Assembly: GCF_004011175.1 (NCBI RefSeq)
Contig: NZ_RQXX01000003.1
Span: forward strand, 372,001-436,000
Reading direction: 5' to 3'
Source of the DNA: Mesobaculum littorinae
GTDB lineage: Bacteria; Pseudomonadota; Alphaproteobacteria; Rhodobacterales; Rhodobacteraceae
Length of the DNA stretch: 64,000 nt
Position 1 is the first letter of the stretch. Every line of letters starts with the position of its first letter. Positions 53,993 to 63,663 of this stretch are shown here, in pieces. The notes beneath the pieces are model-generated. The model was not told where the DNA came from, ran no database searches, and worked only from the letters and a program-made list of their open reading frames with translations. The translations under genes and the position numbers were made by a program.

Positions 53993-56641
53993 TTACGTCG
54001 TAAGTTTCTTCAGATCGTAGACGAGTTTCAGCGCCTCCAGCGGCGTCAGCTCGTCGGGATGGATGTCCCGCAACCGCGCCTCGGCCTCCGACGGCGCGGT
54101 TTTTGCGACCGGGGCAGGGGGCGGCGCTGCCGAGAACAGCGGCAGGTCGTCGATCAGGGCCTTCTGCGCGGCACTGCCGCCTTCGCGTTCGCCCTGTTCC
54201 AGCGCCTCAAGCACCACCCGCGCACGCTCGACCACGGCGGGAGGCAAACCCGCCAGCCGCGCGACCTGCACCCCATAGGACCGGTCTGCCGCGCCCTGCC
54301 GCACCTCGTGCAGGAAAATGACGTCGCCCTCGAACTCCTTCACCGCGACGGTGGCGTTGCGCACGCCGGGCAGACGATCGGCCAGCCGCGTCAGCTCGTG
54401 GTAATGCGTGGCGAACAGCGCGCGCGCCCGGTTGGCGTCGTGCAGATGCTCCAGCGTCGCCCAGGCGATCGACAACCCGTCGTATGTGGCGGTGCCACGC
54501 CCGATCTCGTCCAGGATCACCAGCGCCCGATCATCGGCCTGGTTGAGGATCGCGGCGGTCTCGACCATCTCGACCATGAAGGTCGACCGCCCGCGCGCAA
54601 GATCATCCGCCGCGCCCACGCGGGAAAAGATCTGAGACACCATCCCGATATGCGCCGAGGCGGCAGGGACGAAGCTGCCGGCCTGTGCCAGCAGCGCGAT
54701 CAGCGCGTTCTGCCGCAGGAAGGTGGATTTGCCGGCCATGTTGGGCCCGGTCAGCAGCCAGACGGACGACGGGGCGGTGCCGTCGGACAGGGCGCAGTCG
54801 TTCGCGATGAAGGGCTCGCCCCCCTGCCGCCGCAGCGCCTGCTCAACGACGGGGTGACGCCCGGCCTCGACTTCGAAGGCGCGGCTGTCGTCGACGCGGG
54901 GATGGGACCAGTCCTCGGCCCGGGCGATTTCGGCCAGTCCGGCCGACAGGTCGATCTCGGCCAAAGCGCGGGCGGCGGCGTGGATATCCTGCGCCGCGTC
55001 CACCACGCGGGCGCGCAGGCTTTCGAAAAGGCGCTTTTCGATCTCCAGCGCGCGCGATCCGGCGTTCAGGATCCGCGTCTCCAGCTCGGACAGGTCGGTG
55101 GTCGTGAAGCGCACCGCGTTGGCCGTGGTCTGGCGGTGGATGAAGGTCGCCGAAAGCGGCGCGGCCAGCATCTTTTCCGCATGCGTCGCGGTGGTTTCGA
55201 TGAAATAGCCCAGCACGTTGTTGTGCTTGATCTTCAGGCTCTGGATGCCGGCAAGCTCGGCATACTGCGCCTGCATCCCGGCGATCACGCCGCGGCCCTC
55301 GTCGCGCAGGGTCCGCGCCTCGTCCAGGTCGCCGTCAAAGCCCGGTGCGATGAAGTTGCCGTCACGCAGCAGCAGCGGCGGTTCGGCGACTAGCGCCTGA
55401 TCCAGCGCGTCCAGAAGCGCATCGTGCCCGGTCAGCGCCTCGGCCGCGCGGGACAGCACCGCGGGCATGCCGTCCACCGAAAGCCGCGCGGCGATAGCAT
55501 CGCCCCCCTCAAGCCCGGCGCGGATGGCCGCCAGATCGCGCGGGCCGCCCCGGTCGAGTGCGAGGCGCGACAGAGCGCGGTCGATATCGGGCACGCCACG
55601 CAGGTCATTGCGCAGGTCCTGCGCCAGCCCGCGCTCATTCACCAGGTGGGCGACGGCATGGTGGCGGCTGCGGATCAGCTCCAGATCGCGCGAGGGCGAG
55701 GTCAGGCGCCGCTCGAGCAGGCGAGCGCCCGCCGCGGTGGCGGTGCGGTCGATGGCGGCCAGAAGCGACCCGTCGCGCCCGCCCGACAGGCTGCGCGTCA
55801 GTTCAAGGTTGCGGCGCGTGGCGGCATCAATCTGCACCACCCGGTCGGCGGCTTCGCGCACCGGCGCGCGCAACAGGGGCAGGCGGCCCTTCTGGGTGAT
55901 GCCCAGATAGTCGACCAGCGCGGCCATCGCCGAAATCTCGGCCCGTTCGAAGCTGCCGAAGGCATCGAGCGTTTCGACCCGGAAAAGGTCGGTCAGCCGG
56001 TCGGCGCCCGAGGTGGAATCGAAACTGCCACGCGACAGGGGGGTGACTGCGGCGCCCATGCTCTCGACGATCTCGGCCAGCTCGCGTTCGCGGGCGTCGG
56101 GCACCAGTACCTCGCGCGGGGCCAGCCGGGCCAGTTCGGGGCCGAGCCGCATCAGCGGCAGCGGCATCACCCGGAACTCGCCGGTCGAGATGTCGGCCCA
56201 GGCCAGCGCGGATTGGTCGCGCACCTCGGCAAAGGCGGCAAGGAAGTTATGCCGCCGCGCCTCCAGCAGGGCATCCTCGGTCAACGTGCCGGGGGTGACC
56301 AGCCGCACGACCTCGCGCTTGACCACGGATTTTGAGCCGCGCTTCTTCGCCTCGGCCGGGTCCTCCATCTGTTCGCAGACGGCGACGCGGAATCCCTTGC
56401 GGATCAGGGTCAGAAGGTAGCCGTCAGCCGAATGCACGGGCACACCGCACATGGCGATGTCCTCGCCCAGGTGCTTGCCACGCTTGGTCAGCGCGATGTC
56501 CAGCGCCTCGGCCGCGGCAACGGCATCGTCAAAGAACATCTCGTAGAAATCGCCCATGCGATAGAACAGAAGCGCCCCGGGGGTCGCTTCCTTGATCTCG
56601 AGATATTGCGCCATCATCGGCGTCGGTGCGTCGCTGGCCAT
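53993..56641 (-). CDS. mutS: MutS, DNA mismatch-recognition ATPase
   Basis: MutS recognises mismatches and starts repair. The 882-residue protein has the mismatch-binding FXE motif in RMGDFYEMF (Phe32, Glu34), the Walker A GPNMAGKSTFLRQ near residue 626, ADDLARGRSTFMVEM, and Walker B ILDEIGRGTATYDG near 705, then ATHYHEL. The start is preceded by GAGGAAAG. A longer open frame upstream is low-complexity and not supported. It is divergent from an MFS gene. Confidence 0.97.
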   Translation of the reverse strand: MASDAPTPMMAQYLEIKEATPGALLFYRMGDFYEMFFDDAVAAAEALDIALTKRGKHLGEDIAMCGVPVHSADGYLLTLIRKGFRVAVCEQMEDPAEAKKRGSKSVVKREVVRLVTPGTLTEDALLEARRHNFLAAFAEVRDQSALAWADISTGEFRVMPLPLMRLGPELARLAPREVLVPDARERELAEIVESMGAAVTPLSRGSFDSTSGADRLTDLFRVETLDAFGSFERAEISAMAALVDYLGITQKGRLPLLRAPVREAADRVVQIDAATRRNLELTRSLSGGRDGSLLAAIDRTATAAGARLLERRLTSPSRDLELIRSRHHAVAHLVNERGLAQDLRNDLRGVPDIDRALSRLALDRGGPRDLAAIRAGLEGGDAIAARLSVDGMPAVLSRAAEALTGHDALLDALDQALVAEPPLLLRDGNFIAPGFDGDLDEARTLRDEGRGVIAGMQAQYAELAGIQSLKIKHNNVLGYFIETTATHAEKMLAAPLSATFIHRQTTANAVRFTTTDLSELETRILNAGSRALEIEKRLFESLRARVVDAAQDIHAAARALAEIDLSAGLAEIARAEDWSHPRVDDSRAFEVEAGRHPVVEQALRRQGGEPFIANDCALSDGTAPSSVWLLTGPNMAGKSTFLRQNALIALLAQAGSFVPAASAHIGMVSQIFSRVGAADDLARGRSTFMVEMVETAAILNQADDRALVILDEIGRGTATYDGLSIAWATLEHLHDANRARALFATHYHELTRLADRLPGVRNATVAVKEFEGDVIFLHEVRQGAADRSYGVQVARLAGLPPAVVERARVVLEALEQGEREGGSAAQKALIDDLPLFSAAPPPAPVAKTAPSEAEARLRDIHPDELTPLEALKLVYDLKKLTT

Positions 56642-56716
56642 GGCTTGTCTTTCCTCGTTCGGACCCCTCCTATACCCGGGCCGTCGGAGCGCGGCCAGAG
56701 ATGGGGAGGGCAGATC

Positions 56717-57967
56717 GTGGACCCGATCATCCGTTTCATTGCGGCCAGCGGCATCACCAACCTTGGCGACGGAATCGCAGTCGCGGTCTGGCCGTGGATG
56801 GCCAGCCTGCTGACGCGCGACGCGCTGTTGATCGCGCTGGTGCCCTTTGCGCTGCGGCTGCCATGGTTCCTGGCGGCGCTGCCCGCCGGCGTCATCACCG
56901 ACCGGGTGGACCGCAAGCGGCTGATCCTGTGGGCGGACACCGCGCGCGGCCTGGCGTTCCTGGGCTGCGGGCTGGCCGTCATCGCAGCGCCCATGCCCGG
57001 ACTTGCCACGGGGTCCGATGCCGGGCCCGGGCCGCTTTACCTTGCGCTGATCGCGGCGGCTGCCATCGTGGGCACTGCCGAGGTGTTTCGCGACAACGCG
57101 GCGCAGACGATGCTGCCCGCCCTGGTCCCGCACGCGCGGCTCGAGGTCGCGAATGGCAGGCTTTGGGCTGTCGAGACGCTGGGCAACGGGCTGGCGGGGC
57201 CGGCGCTGGGGGCGGCGATGATCGCGCTGGCGCTGCCCATGCCGTTCCTGGGCAACGCGGCGCTTTACGGTGTGGCGCTGCTGCTGGTGGTGCCGCTGGC
57301 CGTGCCCGCTCGGCCCCGCCCCGCGCGCGCCAAGTTTCACGTGGAACTGGGCGAAGGTTACCGGTTCTTGGCGGGCGCGCCGCTTCTGCGGCTGCTCGCG
57401 GTCGTCACGGGAACGTGGAACCTGGCCTTCCAGATCGCCTTCGTCGGGCTGGTCCTGCATGCGCAGGAAAACCTCGGCCTCTCTGCCCCGGGCTTCGGAC
57501 TGGTGCTGTCGGCGGGGGCCGTGGGGGGCATCCTGGGCGTGCTGGCCGGCGACCGGATCGCACGACGGCTGGGCCCGGCGCGCACGACGCAGGCGACCCT
57601 GCTTCTGTCGGGCCTGTGTTTCCTGGCGATGCCGCTGGCGCCCTCGGGGCCGTGGCTGGGCCTGACGCTGGCGGTGTTCCAAGCGGCGGGTATGGTGTGG
57701 AACATCGTGTCGGTCTCCTACCGGCAGCGGCGGATACCGGACGCGCTTCTGGGGCGTGTGAACAGTCTCTACCGGCTGATCGCCTGGGGCATGATGCCGG
57801 TGGGCGCGGTGCTGTCGGGCGTTCTGGTCACGCTGGCCGAAGGCGCGCTGCCGCGCGACACGGCACTGACGGTCCCCTTCTGGGTGGCGGGGGCGATCGG
57901 CGTCGCGCTGGCCTGCGCGGCAGCGCCCGCGCTTGGCCGCGGGGAATGGAGCCGGACCGCCGCGTAG
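56717..57967 (+). CDS. MFS transporter, enterobactin-exporter-like
   Basis: This 416-residue protein has about twelve predicted membrane helices. It has GVITDRVDRKRLILWADTAR in the first half, EVFRDNAAQTMLPALVPHARLEVANGRL, and GRVNSLYRLIAWGMMPVGAVLSG in the second, a pattern seen in EntS/MFS_3-type exporters. Substrate is unknown. The GTG start has GGGAGGG 6 nt upstream. A parS-like 14-mer with one mismatch lies in the coding sequence (57334-57347), probably by chance. Confidence 0.8.
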   Translation: MDPIIRFIAASGITNLGDGIAVAVWPWMASLLTRDALLIALVPFALRLPWFLAALPAGVITDRVDRKRLILWADTARGLAFLGCGLAVIAAPMPGLATGSDAGPGPLYLALIAAAAIVGTAEVFRDNAAQTMLPALVPHARLEVANGRLWAVETLGNGLAGPALGAAMIALALPMPFLGNAALYGVALLLVVPLAVPARPRPARAKFHVELGEGYRFLAGAPLLRLLAVVTGTWNLAFQIAFVGLVLHAQENLGLSAPGFGLVLSAGAVGGILGVLAGDRIARRLGPARTTQATLLLSGLCFLAMPLAPSGPWLGLTLAVFQAAGMVWNIVSVSYRQRRIPDALLGRVNSLYRLIAWGMMPVGAVLSGVLVTLAEGALPRDTALTVPFWVAGAIGVALACAAAPALGRGEWSRTAA

Positions 57968-57985
57968 GGCCCGGCCCGCCGCGCG

Positions 57986-58636
57986 TCAGTGCACGAAGGG
58001 TGCGTCGGCGCCCCAGAGCTCTTCGATACGGGCGTCGCGCCCGCAGGCTTCGCGGTAGTTGTCGTAGGCATCCTTGCGCTGGATGTAGCCAAAGCGCGTC
58101 AGCGTCGATTCCGTGCTTTTGTAGTAGTTTTGGTGGTAATCCTCGGCCACGTAGAAGGGCGATTTGTCGAGGATCGGCGTCACGATCTCCTGCCCCAGTT
58201 CGGCGGCGGCTGCGGCCTTGGCCTCTTCGGCGATGCGCCGTTCCTCGGGCGTCTCGACGAAGACCGCGGTGCGATAGCTGTCGCCCCTGTCACAGAACTG
58301 CCCGCCCGCATCGGTTGGATCGACCGAGCGGAAAAAGAGGTTCATCAACTGCGCGTAGCTGACCTGCGAGGGGTCGTATTCGATCTCGGCGGATTCGTAG
58401 TGGCCTGTGCCGCCACGGGTCACCTGCTTGTAGGTCGGGTTCTCGACCGTGCCGCCGGTATAGCCGGAGACGACTTCGCTGACGCCCTGCACCTTTTCGA
58501 AATCGGCCTCGACGCACCAGAAGCATCCGCCCGCGACATAGGCGGTGTCCGCCGTCGCATGGCCGGCAGCCAGGGATGTCGTCGTCGCCGCGGCAAGCGC
58601 CGCGAGCCTGGCCGTGGATCGGAACAAAGTTCGCAT
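57986..58636 (-). CDS. msrA: MsrA, secreted peptide methionine sulfoxide reductase
   Basis: MsrA reduces the S-epimer of methionine sulfoxide. The 216-residue protein has a signal peptide (residues 1-29, ending in ATA), so it acts in the periplasm. The catalytic motif [12 protein letters not shown] has Cys38. [31 protein letters not shown]-type sequence follows in the family order. The start has GGAGGA 8 nt upstream. It is divergent from a small secreted protein gene. Confidence 0.95.
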   Translation of the reverse strand: MRTLFRSTARLAALAAATTTSLAAGHATADTAYVAGGCFWCVEADFEKVQGVSEVVSGYTGGTVENPTYKQVTRGGTGHYESAEIEYDPSQVSYAQLMNLFFRSVDPTDAGGQFCDRGDSYRTAVFVETPEERRIAEEAKAAAAAELGQEIVTPILDKSPFYVAEDYHQNYYKSTESTLTRFGYIQRKDAYDNYREACGRDARIEELWGADAPFVH

Positions 58637-58839
58637 AATCGTAATCCTCCGCTTTTGCGCGTCATCATGTCGGCGCCGGGGCGGGGCAGGCAAGGTCGGG
58701 CATCGCGATCTCACGCAAGGGTGACGAACCCCAGGTTTTCTTGGCTCCACTGCAACTTTGTCCGGCGGGCCGACGTGTCGTCACCGATATGCGCCGGCGG
58801 ACAGCGCCGGTGCGATACGGAAACGAGAGGAGACGATCG

Positions 58840-59256
58840 ATGATGATGCGCTTTACGACCATCACCGCTATCGCCATCCTGAGCGCCGGTGCAGCCCTTG
58901 CACAGGACGACATGACCCCGTCAATCACCGCGTCCGATCAGCCGCTTGAAAACGGCGTCGTCAGCGCGGACAGCATCACGGCCGAGGAAAAAGGCTGGCT
59001 GGTCGTGCACCGCACCGATTCCGAGATGGCGCCGGGCCCTGTTGTCGGCCACGCGCCGATCCGCATGGGCACCACAGACGACGTCGCCGCGATCCTCACC
59101 GAAGAGGTCGCGCCGGGCGACATGCTGATGCTGATGGTCCATTCCGAGGCCGGCGGCAGCGAAACCGGCATCTTCGAATACACGCTGGGTGCCGAGGAAG
59201 ACGGCCCGGACCGTGTGGACGGTGAGCTTGTCACGACGGTCATCACCGCCGAGTAA
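58840..59256 (+). CDS. Small secreted DUF7282-like protein
   Basis: The 138-residue protein has a clear signal peptide (residues 1-21, ending GAALA). One beta-rich domain follows, with GWLVVHRTDSEMAPGPVVGHAPI and LMLMVHSEAGGSETGIFEY. This resembles the DUF7282 family; the function is unknown. AGAGGAG lies 7 nt before the first of three ATG codons in a row. It is divergent from msrA across about 200 bp that hold no gene. A strong terminator follows. Confidence 0.7.
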   Translation: MMMRFTTITAIAILSAGAALAQDDMTPSITASDQPLENGVVSADSITAEEKGWLVVHRTDSEMAPGPVVGHAPIRMGTTDDVAAILTEEVAPGDMLMLMVHSEAGGSETGIFEYTLGAEEDGPDRVDGELVTTVITAE

Positions 59257-59291
59257 GAGACAGATCCCGGGCGCCTTCTGGGCGACGGGTG

Positions 59292-59323
59292 GGGCGGCTC
59301 CCTTCAGGGAGCCGCCCTTTTTT
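59292..59323 (+). terminator. Terminator after the secreted protein gene
   Basis: GGGCGGCTCCC and GGGAGCCGCCC form an 11-bp perfect stem around TTCA, followed by six T. It points with the plus strand and ends 5 bp before the argG stop codon on the other strand. Confidence 0.92.
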
Positions 59324-59327
59324 CGTG

Positions 59328-60548
59328 TCAGCCCTTCAGTCGACGGTCGCGCGCGGCCAGAAGCTTGAGCCGCAGGGCGTTCAGCTGGATGAAGCCCGCC
59401 GCGTCCTTCTGGTCATAGGCGCCGGCGTCGTCTTCGAAGGTCACGTGCGCCTCGGAATAAAGGCTGTGATCCGACCAGCGGCCGACGGTGCGGACCAGAC
59501 CCTTGTAAAGCTTCAGCCGCACGGTTCCGGTCACATGCTCCTGGCTCTTGTCGATCAGGGCCTGCAGCATCTCGCGTTCGGGGCTGAACCAGAAGCCGTT
59601 ATAGATCAGTTCCGCGTATTGCGGCATGATCTGGTCCTTGAGATGCGCCGCGCCACGGTCCAGCGTGATCTGTTCGATGCCGCGATGCGCCTCGAGCAGA
59701 AGCGTGCCGCCGGGCGTCTCGTAGATGCCGCGGGATTTCATGCCGACGAAACGGCCCTCGACCAGGTCGAGCCGGCCGATCCCGTGCTTGCCGCCCAGTT
59801 CATTCAGGCGGGTCAGGATCGTCGCGGGCGACAGTGCCTCGCCGTTGATCGAGACGGCATCGCCCTTTTCGAACCCGATCTCGACGTATTCGGGCGTGTC
59901 CGGCGCGGTCTCGGGGTCCTGGGTACGCTGGTAGACGTAACCCGGCGCCTCTTCGGCGGGATCCTCCAGCACCTTGCCCTCGGACGAAGTGTGCAGGAGG
60001 TTCGCATCGACCGAGAACGGCGCTTCGCCGCGCTTGTCCTTGGCGATCGGGATCTGGTTCTTCTCGGCAAAGTCGATAAGCCGGGTGCGGCTGGTCAGGT
60101 CCCATTCGCGCCACGGCGCGATGACCTTGATCTCGGGGTTCAGCGCATAGGCGGCCAGTTCGAAGCGGACCTGGTCATTGCCCTTGCCGGTGGCACCGTG
60201 CGCCACGGCGTCGGCCCCCGTCTCGGCGGCGATCTCGACCAGACGTTTCGAAATCAGGGGCCGCGCGATCGAGGTGCCCAGCAGGTAGAGCCCTTCGTAA
60301 AGCGCGTTCGCCCGGAACATCGGGAACACGAAATCGCGCACGAATTCCTCGCGCAGATCCTCGATGTAGATGGCGCTGGCGCCCATCATCTCGGCCTTGG
60401 CGCGCGCGGGCTCCAGCTCTTCGCCCTGACCGAGGTCGGCGGTGAAGGTCACGACCTCGCAGCCATACTCGGTTTGCAGCCATTTCAGGATGATCGAGGT
60501 GTCGAGCCCGCCGGAATAGGCCAGAACGACTTTCTTCGGTGCGGACAT
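59328..60548 (-). CDS. argG: Argininosuccinate synthase
   Basis: ArgG joins citrulline and aspartate in arginine synthesis. The 406-residue protein has the PP-loop start [20 protein letters not shown] (residues 5-24), [23 protein letters not shown] and the GRSDHS-like [18 protein letters not shown] end. The start at 60548 gives the conserved N-terminus. It is divergent from ilvA; a 20-bp palindrome lies between. Confidence 0.98.
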   Translation of the reverse strand: MSAPKKVVLAYSGGLDTSIILKWLQTEYGCEVVTFTADLGQGEELEPARAKAEMMGASAIYIEDLREEFVRDFVFPMFRANALYEGLYLLGTSIARPLISKRLVEIAAETGADAVAHGATGKGNDQVRFELAAYALNPEIKVIAPWREWDLTSRTRLIDFAEKNQIPIAKDKRGEAPFSVDANLLHTSSEGKVLEDPAEEAPGYVYQRTQDPETAPDTPEYVEIGFEKGDAVSINGEALSPATILTRLNELGGKHGIGRLDLVEGRFVGMKSRGIYETPGGTLLLEAHRGIEQITLDRGAAHLKDQIMPQYAELIYNGFWFSPEREMLQALIDKSQEHVTGTVRLKLYKGLVRTVGRWSDHSLYSEAHVTFEDDAGAYDQKDAAGFIQLNALRLKLLAARDRRLKG

Positions 60549-60603
60549 GATGCGGCTCCGTTCATTCAGGTTGCATGGGCGGATAGCCCCTTTCGCCCAA
60601 GGG

Positions 60604-60623
60604 GGCAAGCGCGCGCGCTTGCC
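60604..60623. repeat. 20-bp perfect palindrome between argG and ilvA
   Basis: GGCAAGCGCGCGCGCTTGCC is identical to its reverse complement. It lies 56 bp upstream of argG and 31 bp upstream of ilvA, in the shared divergent gap. It could be an operator or a hairpin in the ilvA leader. Confidence 0.7.
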
Positions 60624-60653
60624 TTGGCGCGGGGGTTGCGCCATGGCTGGGCC

Positions 60654-61901
60654 ATGACCGATTTCCTGAACGCCGCGCAGGCCGCCACCCGACGCATGCG
60701 GGATCTGTTTCCGCCCACGCCGTTGATGCGCAACGATTACCTGTCCGACCGGTTCGGTGCAGACATCTGGCTGAAGCGCGAGGATCTGACGCCGGTGCGC
60801 TCCTACAAGCTGCGCGGCGCGTCGAATGCCATGGGCCGCGCGCTTGAGACCGCGCCGGATCAAAGGCTTTTCGTCGCGGCGAGCGCGGGCAACCATGCGC
60901 AGGGGCTGGCCTATGCCTGCCGGCATTTCGGGGTGCGGGGCGTGATCTTCATGCCCGTTACCACGCCGCAGCAGAAGGTCGACAAGACCCGCGCCTTCGG
61001 CGGCGACGCTGTCGAGATCCGGATGGTCGGCGACTATGTCGACGACACGCTCGCGGCGGCCAAGGCATTCTGCGCCGAGGCGGGGGGCCATTTCCTCGCC
61101 CCCTTCGACGACGACCACGTGATCGAGGGGCAGGCCAGCGTCGCGGTCGAGGTTCTGGAAGAACTCGACACCCCGCCCGACGTGATGATCCTGCCCGTGG
61201 GCGGCGGCGGGCTTTCGGCCGGCACGCGGCAGGTGCTGGCCGCCGCGTCGCCACGGACGCAGATGCTGCTGGCCGAACCCGCGGGCGGCGCCAGCCTTGC
61301 CGCGGCGCTGGCCGGGGGCGCGCCGGTCTCCCTGCCCAACGTCGACACCTTCGTCGACGGTGCCGCGGTGGGCACCATCGGCACCCGCCCGTTCCGGGCG
61401 CTGGCCGATGTCGACCCCGCCTGCGTCTTCGCTGTCCCCGAGGATCGGTTGTGCATGACCATCCTCGAGATGCTGAACACCGAGGGCATCGTGCTGGAAC
61501 CCGCGGGCGCGCTGTCGGTCGATCTGCTGCGCGACGTGGGCGACCGGATCGCGGGCAAGCGGGTGGTCTGCGTGACCTCGGGGGGCAATTTCGATTTCGA
61601 GCGTCTGCCAGAGGTGCGCGAACGGGCGCAGCGGGCGGCGGGGCTCAAGAAGTACTTCGTCCTGCGCCTGCCGCAGCGACCGGGCGCGCTGCGCGATTTC
61701 CTCGACCTGCTGGGCCCCGAGGACGACATCGCCCGCTTCGAATACCTCAAGAAGTCGGCCCGCAACTTCGGATCGGTCCTGATCGGGATCGAGACGCGGA
61801 ACCCCGGAAACTTCCCCGAGCTTTTCGCCAAGCTCGACGCAGCCGAGTTCCTCTACCGCGACATCACCAACGATACTCTGCTGGGCGAGCTGCTGATCTA
61901 G
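60654..61901 (+). CDS. ilvA: Threonine dehydratase (threonine ammonia-lyase)
   Basis: IlvA deaminates threonine to 2-oxobutanoate for isoleucine synthesis. The 415-residue protein has the PLP Lys in VRSYKLRGA (Lys52), SAGNHAQG, the phosphate-binding loop [12 protein letters not shown] and [16 protein letters not shown]-terminal regulatory ACT-like region ([20 protein letters not shown]) makes it the biosynthetic type with one regulatory unit. The start gives [15 protein letters not shown]; no strong ribosome binding site is visible. The stop overlaps the convergent hpt gene by 4 bp. Confidence 0.93.
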   Translation: MTDFLNAAQAATRRMRDLFPPTPLMRNDYLSDRFGADIWLKREDLTPVRSYKLRGASNAMGRALETAPDQRLFVAASAGNHAQGLAYACRHFGVRGVIFMPVTTPQQKVDKTRAFGGDAVEIRMVGDYVDDTLAAAKAFCAEAGGHFLAPFDDDHVIEGQASVAVEVLEELDTPPDVMILPVGGGGLSAGTRQVLAAASPRTQMLLAEPAGGASLAAALAGGAPVSLPNVDTFVDGAAVGTIGTRPFRALADVDPACVFAVPEDRLCMTILEMLNTEGIVLEPAGALSVDLLRDVGDRIAGKRVVCVTSGGNFDFERLPEVRERAQRAAGLKKYFVLRLPQRPGALRDFLDLLGPEDDIARFEYLKKSARNFGSVLIGIETRNPGNFPELFAKLDAAEFLYRDITNDTLLGELLI

Positions 61902-62245
61902 GCGCCGCCGTGGTCCGGCGGCGGACCGAGTTCTTCGGTCAGCACGGCGCGGGTCCGGTCAAAGCAGGTCAGCAGATCCGCCTGCGCCTGCTCCGGATCC
62001 TCAAGCGCGTGCCGCCCGGCGGCACTGCATCCTTCGGCCAGACCGCTCAGGCCTAGGTTCAGCGCAGCGCCCTTGACAAAATGCAGCCTGTCGGCCCGGT
62101 CCTGTACCGGGCCCGCCCAGTCGAGCGAGGTCAGGCCTTCCTCGGTCTCCTCCAGGAAAAGGTGGACGATGTCGGCAAAATCCTCGACGCCGATGTCGTC
62201 GCGCACCTCGTTCAGCCGCTGCCAGCAAATCTCCATCGCACCCAT
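61898..62245 (-). CDS. Hpt-domain phosphotransfer protein
   Basis: This 115-residue four-helix-bundle protein has the Hpt signature [13 protein letters not shown], with phospho-acceptor His55 and Lys58-Gly59. It contains nothing else, so it should shuttle phosphoryl groups between a kinase and a receiver. The obvious partner is the divergent receiver-PP2C gene 150 bp away. A second ATG three codons downstream has a better-spaced AGGA, so the protein may be 112 residues. The 3' end overlaps ilvA by 4 bp. Confidence 0.85.
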   Translation of the reverse strand: MGAMEICWQRLNEVRDDIGVEDFADIVHLFLEETEEGLTSLDWAGPVQDRADRLHFVKGAALNLGLSGLAEGCSAAGRHALEDPEQAQADLLTCFDRTRAVLTEELGPPPDHGGA

Positions 62246-62282
62246 CCTGCCGGTTTCGGGCGCCCAGCATGGCGCAGAGGCC

Positions 62283-62297
62283 TTAAGGCCGGGTTAT
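62283..62297. promoter_or_regulatory. Possible CtrA-binding site between hpt and the receiver-PP2C gene
   Basis: TTAA-GGCCGGG-TTAT matches the CtrA consensus at 7 of 8 positions. It is 38 bp upstream of hpt and 100 bp upstream of the divergent receiver-PP2C gene, so it could serve both. Binding is inferred. Confidence 0.4.
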
Positions 62298-62397
62298 CCC
62301 GCATCCACGCGCCCCCCGTTCCCGGCCGCGCCGTGGTTCACCAGCTCTTAAGCTTGCCACGATATCAGCGGGTGGGTGTAACTGGGGCAGGCGGACG

Positions 62398-63663
62398 ATG
62401 ACGGTGCAGGGCGATCTGATCTTCAAGCATGGTCGGATCGCGCCCGAAGACGCGGTGCAGCGCGTCCTCGTCGTCGACGACAGCGCGTCGCAGCGCAAGC
62501 TTCTGTGTTCCTACCTGCGCCGCTGGGGGTTCCAGGTCGGCGAAGCCGCCACCGGGCAGGCCGCGCTGGACCTGTGCGCCGCCGAAGGCTTCGACCTCGT
62601 CCTGTCGGACTGGACGATGCCCGGCATGACGGGGCCCGAATTCTGTGCCGAACTGCGCCGGCGTGGAGGTGAGCGATATGTCTATTTCGTTCTTCTGACC
62701 CTGAAGGCCAGCAAGGATGACATCGCACAGGGGCTGGAAGGCGGCGCCGACGATTTCATCGTCAAGCCGGTCAATCCGCACGAACTGCGGGCCCGCATCA
62801 CCGCGGCGAACCGGATCCTTGGGGTCGAGCGCGAGCTGATCGAGAAGAACCGCCTGGTGACGCGCACGCTGACCCGCCTGCGCGGCGTCTACGAGGGTTT
62901 GAACCGCGACCTGATCGAGGCGCGGAAGCTGCAGAATTCGCTGGTGCCGACGAACAGCGTTTCCCTGCCGGGCGGCACGTTGTCGTTCCTGTTCCAGCCC
63001 TCGGGACATGTGGGCGGGGATCTGGTGGGCTATTTCCCGGTCGCGCCGGACCGGATCGGGCTCTATTCGCTCGACGTCTCGGGTCATGGGGTGGCCTCGG
63101 CGCTGATCACCGCGCGTCTGGCCGCGCGACTTTCCGGCGCCACGCCCGACCGCAACGATGCGCTGTGCCGGACCGCCAGCGGCGCCATCGCGATGCTCCA
63201 GCCCGAAGAGATCTGCGCCAAGCTCAACAGCGATTTCCTGCGCGAGGTCGAGACCGAGCATTATTTCACGCTCGCCATCGCCGAAATCGACCTGACCGCG
63301 CGGCGGGCGTGGCTGGCGCAGGCCGGTCATCCCAACCCGCTGGTCCAGCGGGCCGCCGGCGGGGTCGAGTTTCCCGGCACCGGCGGCCTGCCTCTGGGCC
63401 TGATCGAGGGCGCCGAGTTCGAGCGCATCGAGCTGGAGTTCGAGCCGGGCGACCGGCTGTTCCTTTATTCCGACGGGGTCACGGAATGCCCCACGCCCGA
63501 CGGCGGCATGCTGGACGAAGACGGGCTGGCCGACATCTTTGTGCGCAACGCCGGGCTGCGCGGCCAGCAGGCGCTGAACGCGCTCAGCTGGGATCTGAGC
63601 GCGCTGATCGACGGGCAGGATTTCCCCGACGACCTGTCGGGCGCGCTGCTTGAATTCCGCTAG
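62398..63663 (+). CDS. Receiver-PP2C (SpoIIE-type) phosphatase, RbaY-like
   Basis: The 421-residue protein fuses an N-terminal response-regulator receiver (VLVVDDSASQRKLL; phospho-acceptor Asp71 in LVLSDWTMPGM; IVKPVNPHEL) through a helical linker (about 140-185) to a PP2C/SpoIIE serine phosphatase domain (GGDLVGYF, YSLDVSGHGVASAL, LAQAGHPNPL, LFLYSDGVTE). Such proteins dephosphorylate STAS anti-anti-sigma factors in partner-switching pathways. RbaY of Rhodobacter capsulatus, a gene-transfer-agent regulator, has this make-up as I recall. The divergent Hpt gene is a likely phosphodonor. It overlaps the convergent NUDIX gene by 4 bp. Confidence 0.85.
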   Translation: MTVQGDLIFKHGRIAPEDAVQRVLVVDDSASQRKLLCSYLRRWGFQVGEAATGQAALDLCAAEGFDLVLSDWTMPGMTGPEFCAELRRRGGERYVYFVLLTLKASKDDIAQGLEGGADDFIVKPVNPHELRARITAANRILGVERELIEKNRLVTRTLTRLRGVYEGLNRDLIEARKLQNSLVPTNSVSLPGGTLSFLFQPSGHVGGDLVGYFPVAPDRIGLYSLDVSGHGVASALITARLAARLSGATPDRNDALCRTASGAIAMLQPEEICAKLNSDFLREVETEHYFTLAIAEIDLTARRAWLAQAGHPNPLVQRAAGGVEFPGTGGLPLGLIEGAEFERIELEFEPGDRLFLYSDGVTECPTPDGGMLDEDGLADIFVRNAGLRGQQALNALSWDLSALIDGQDFPDDLSGALLEFR

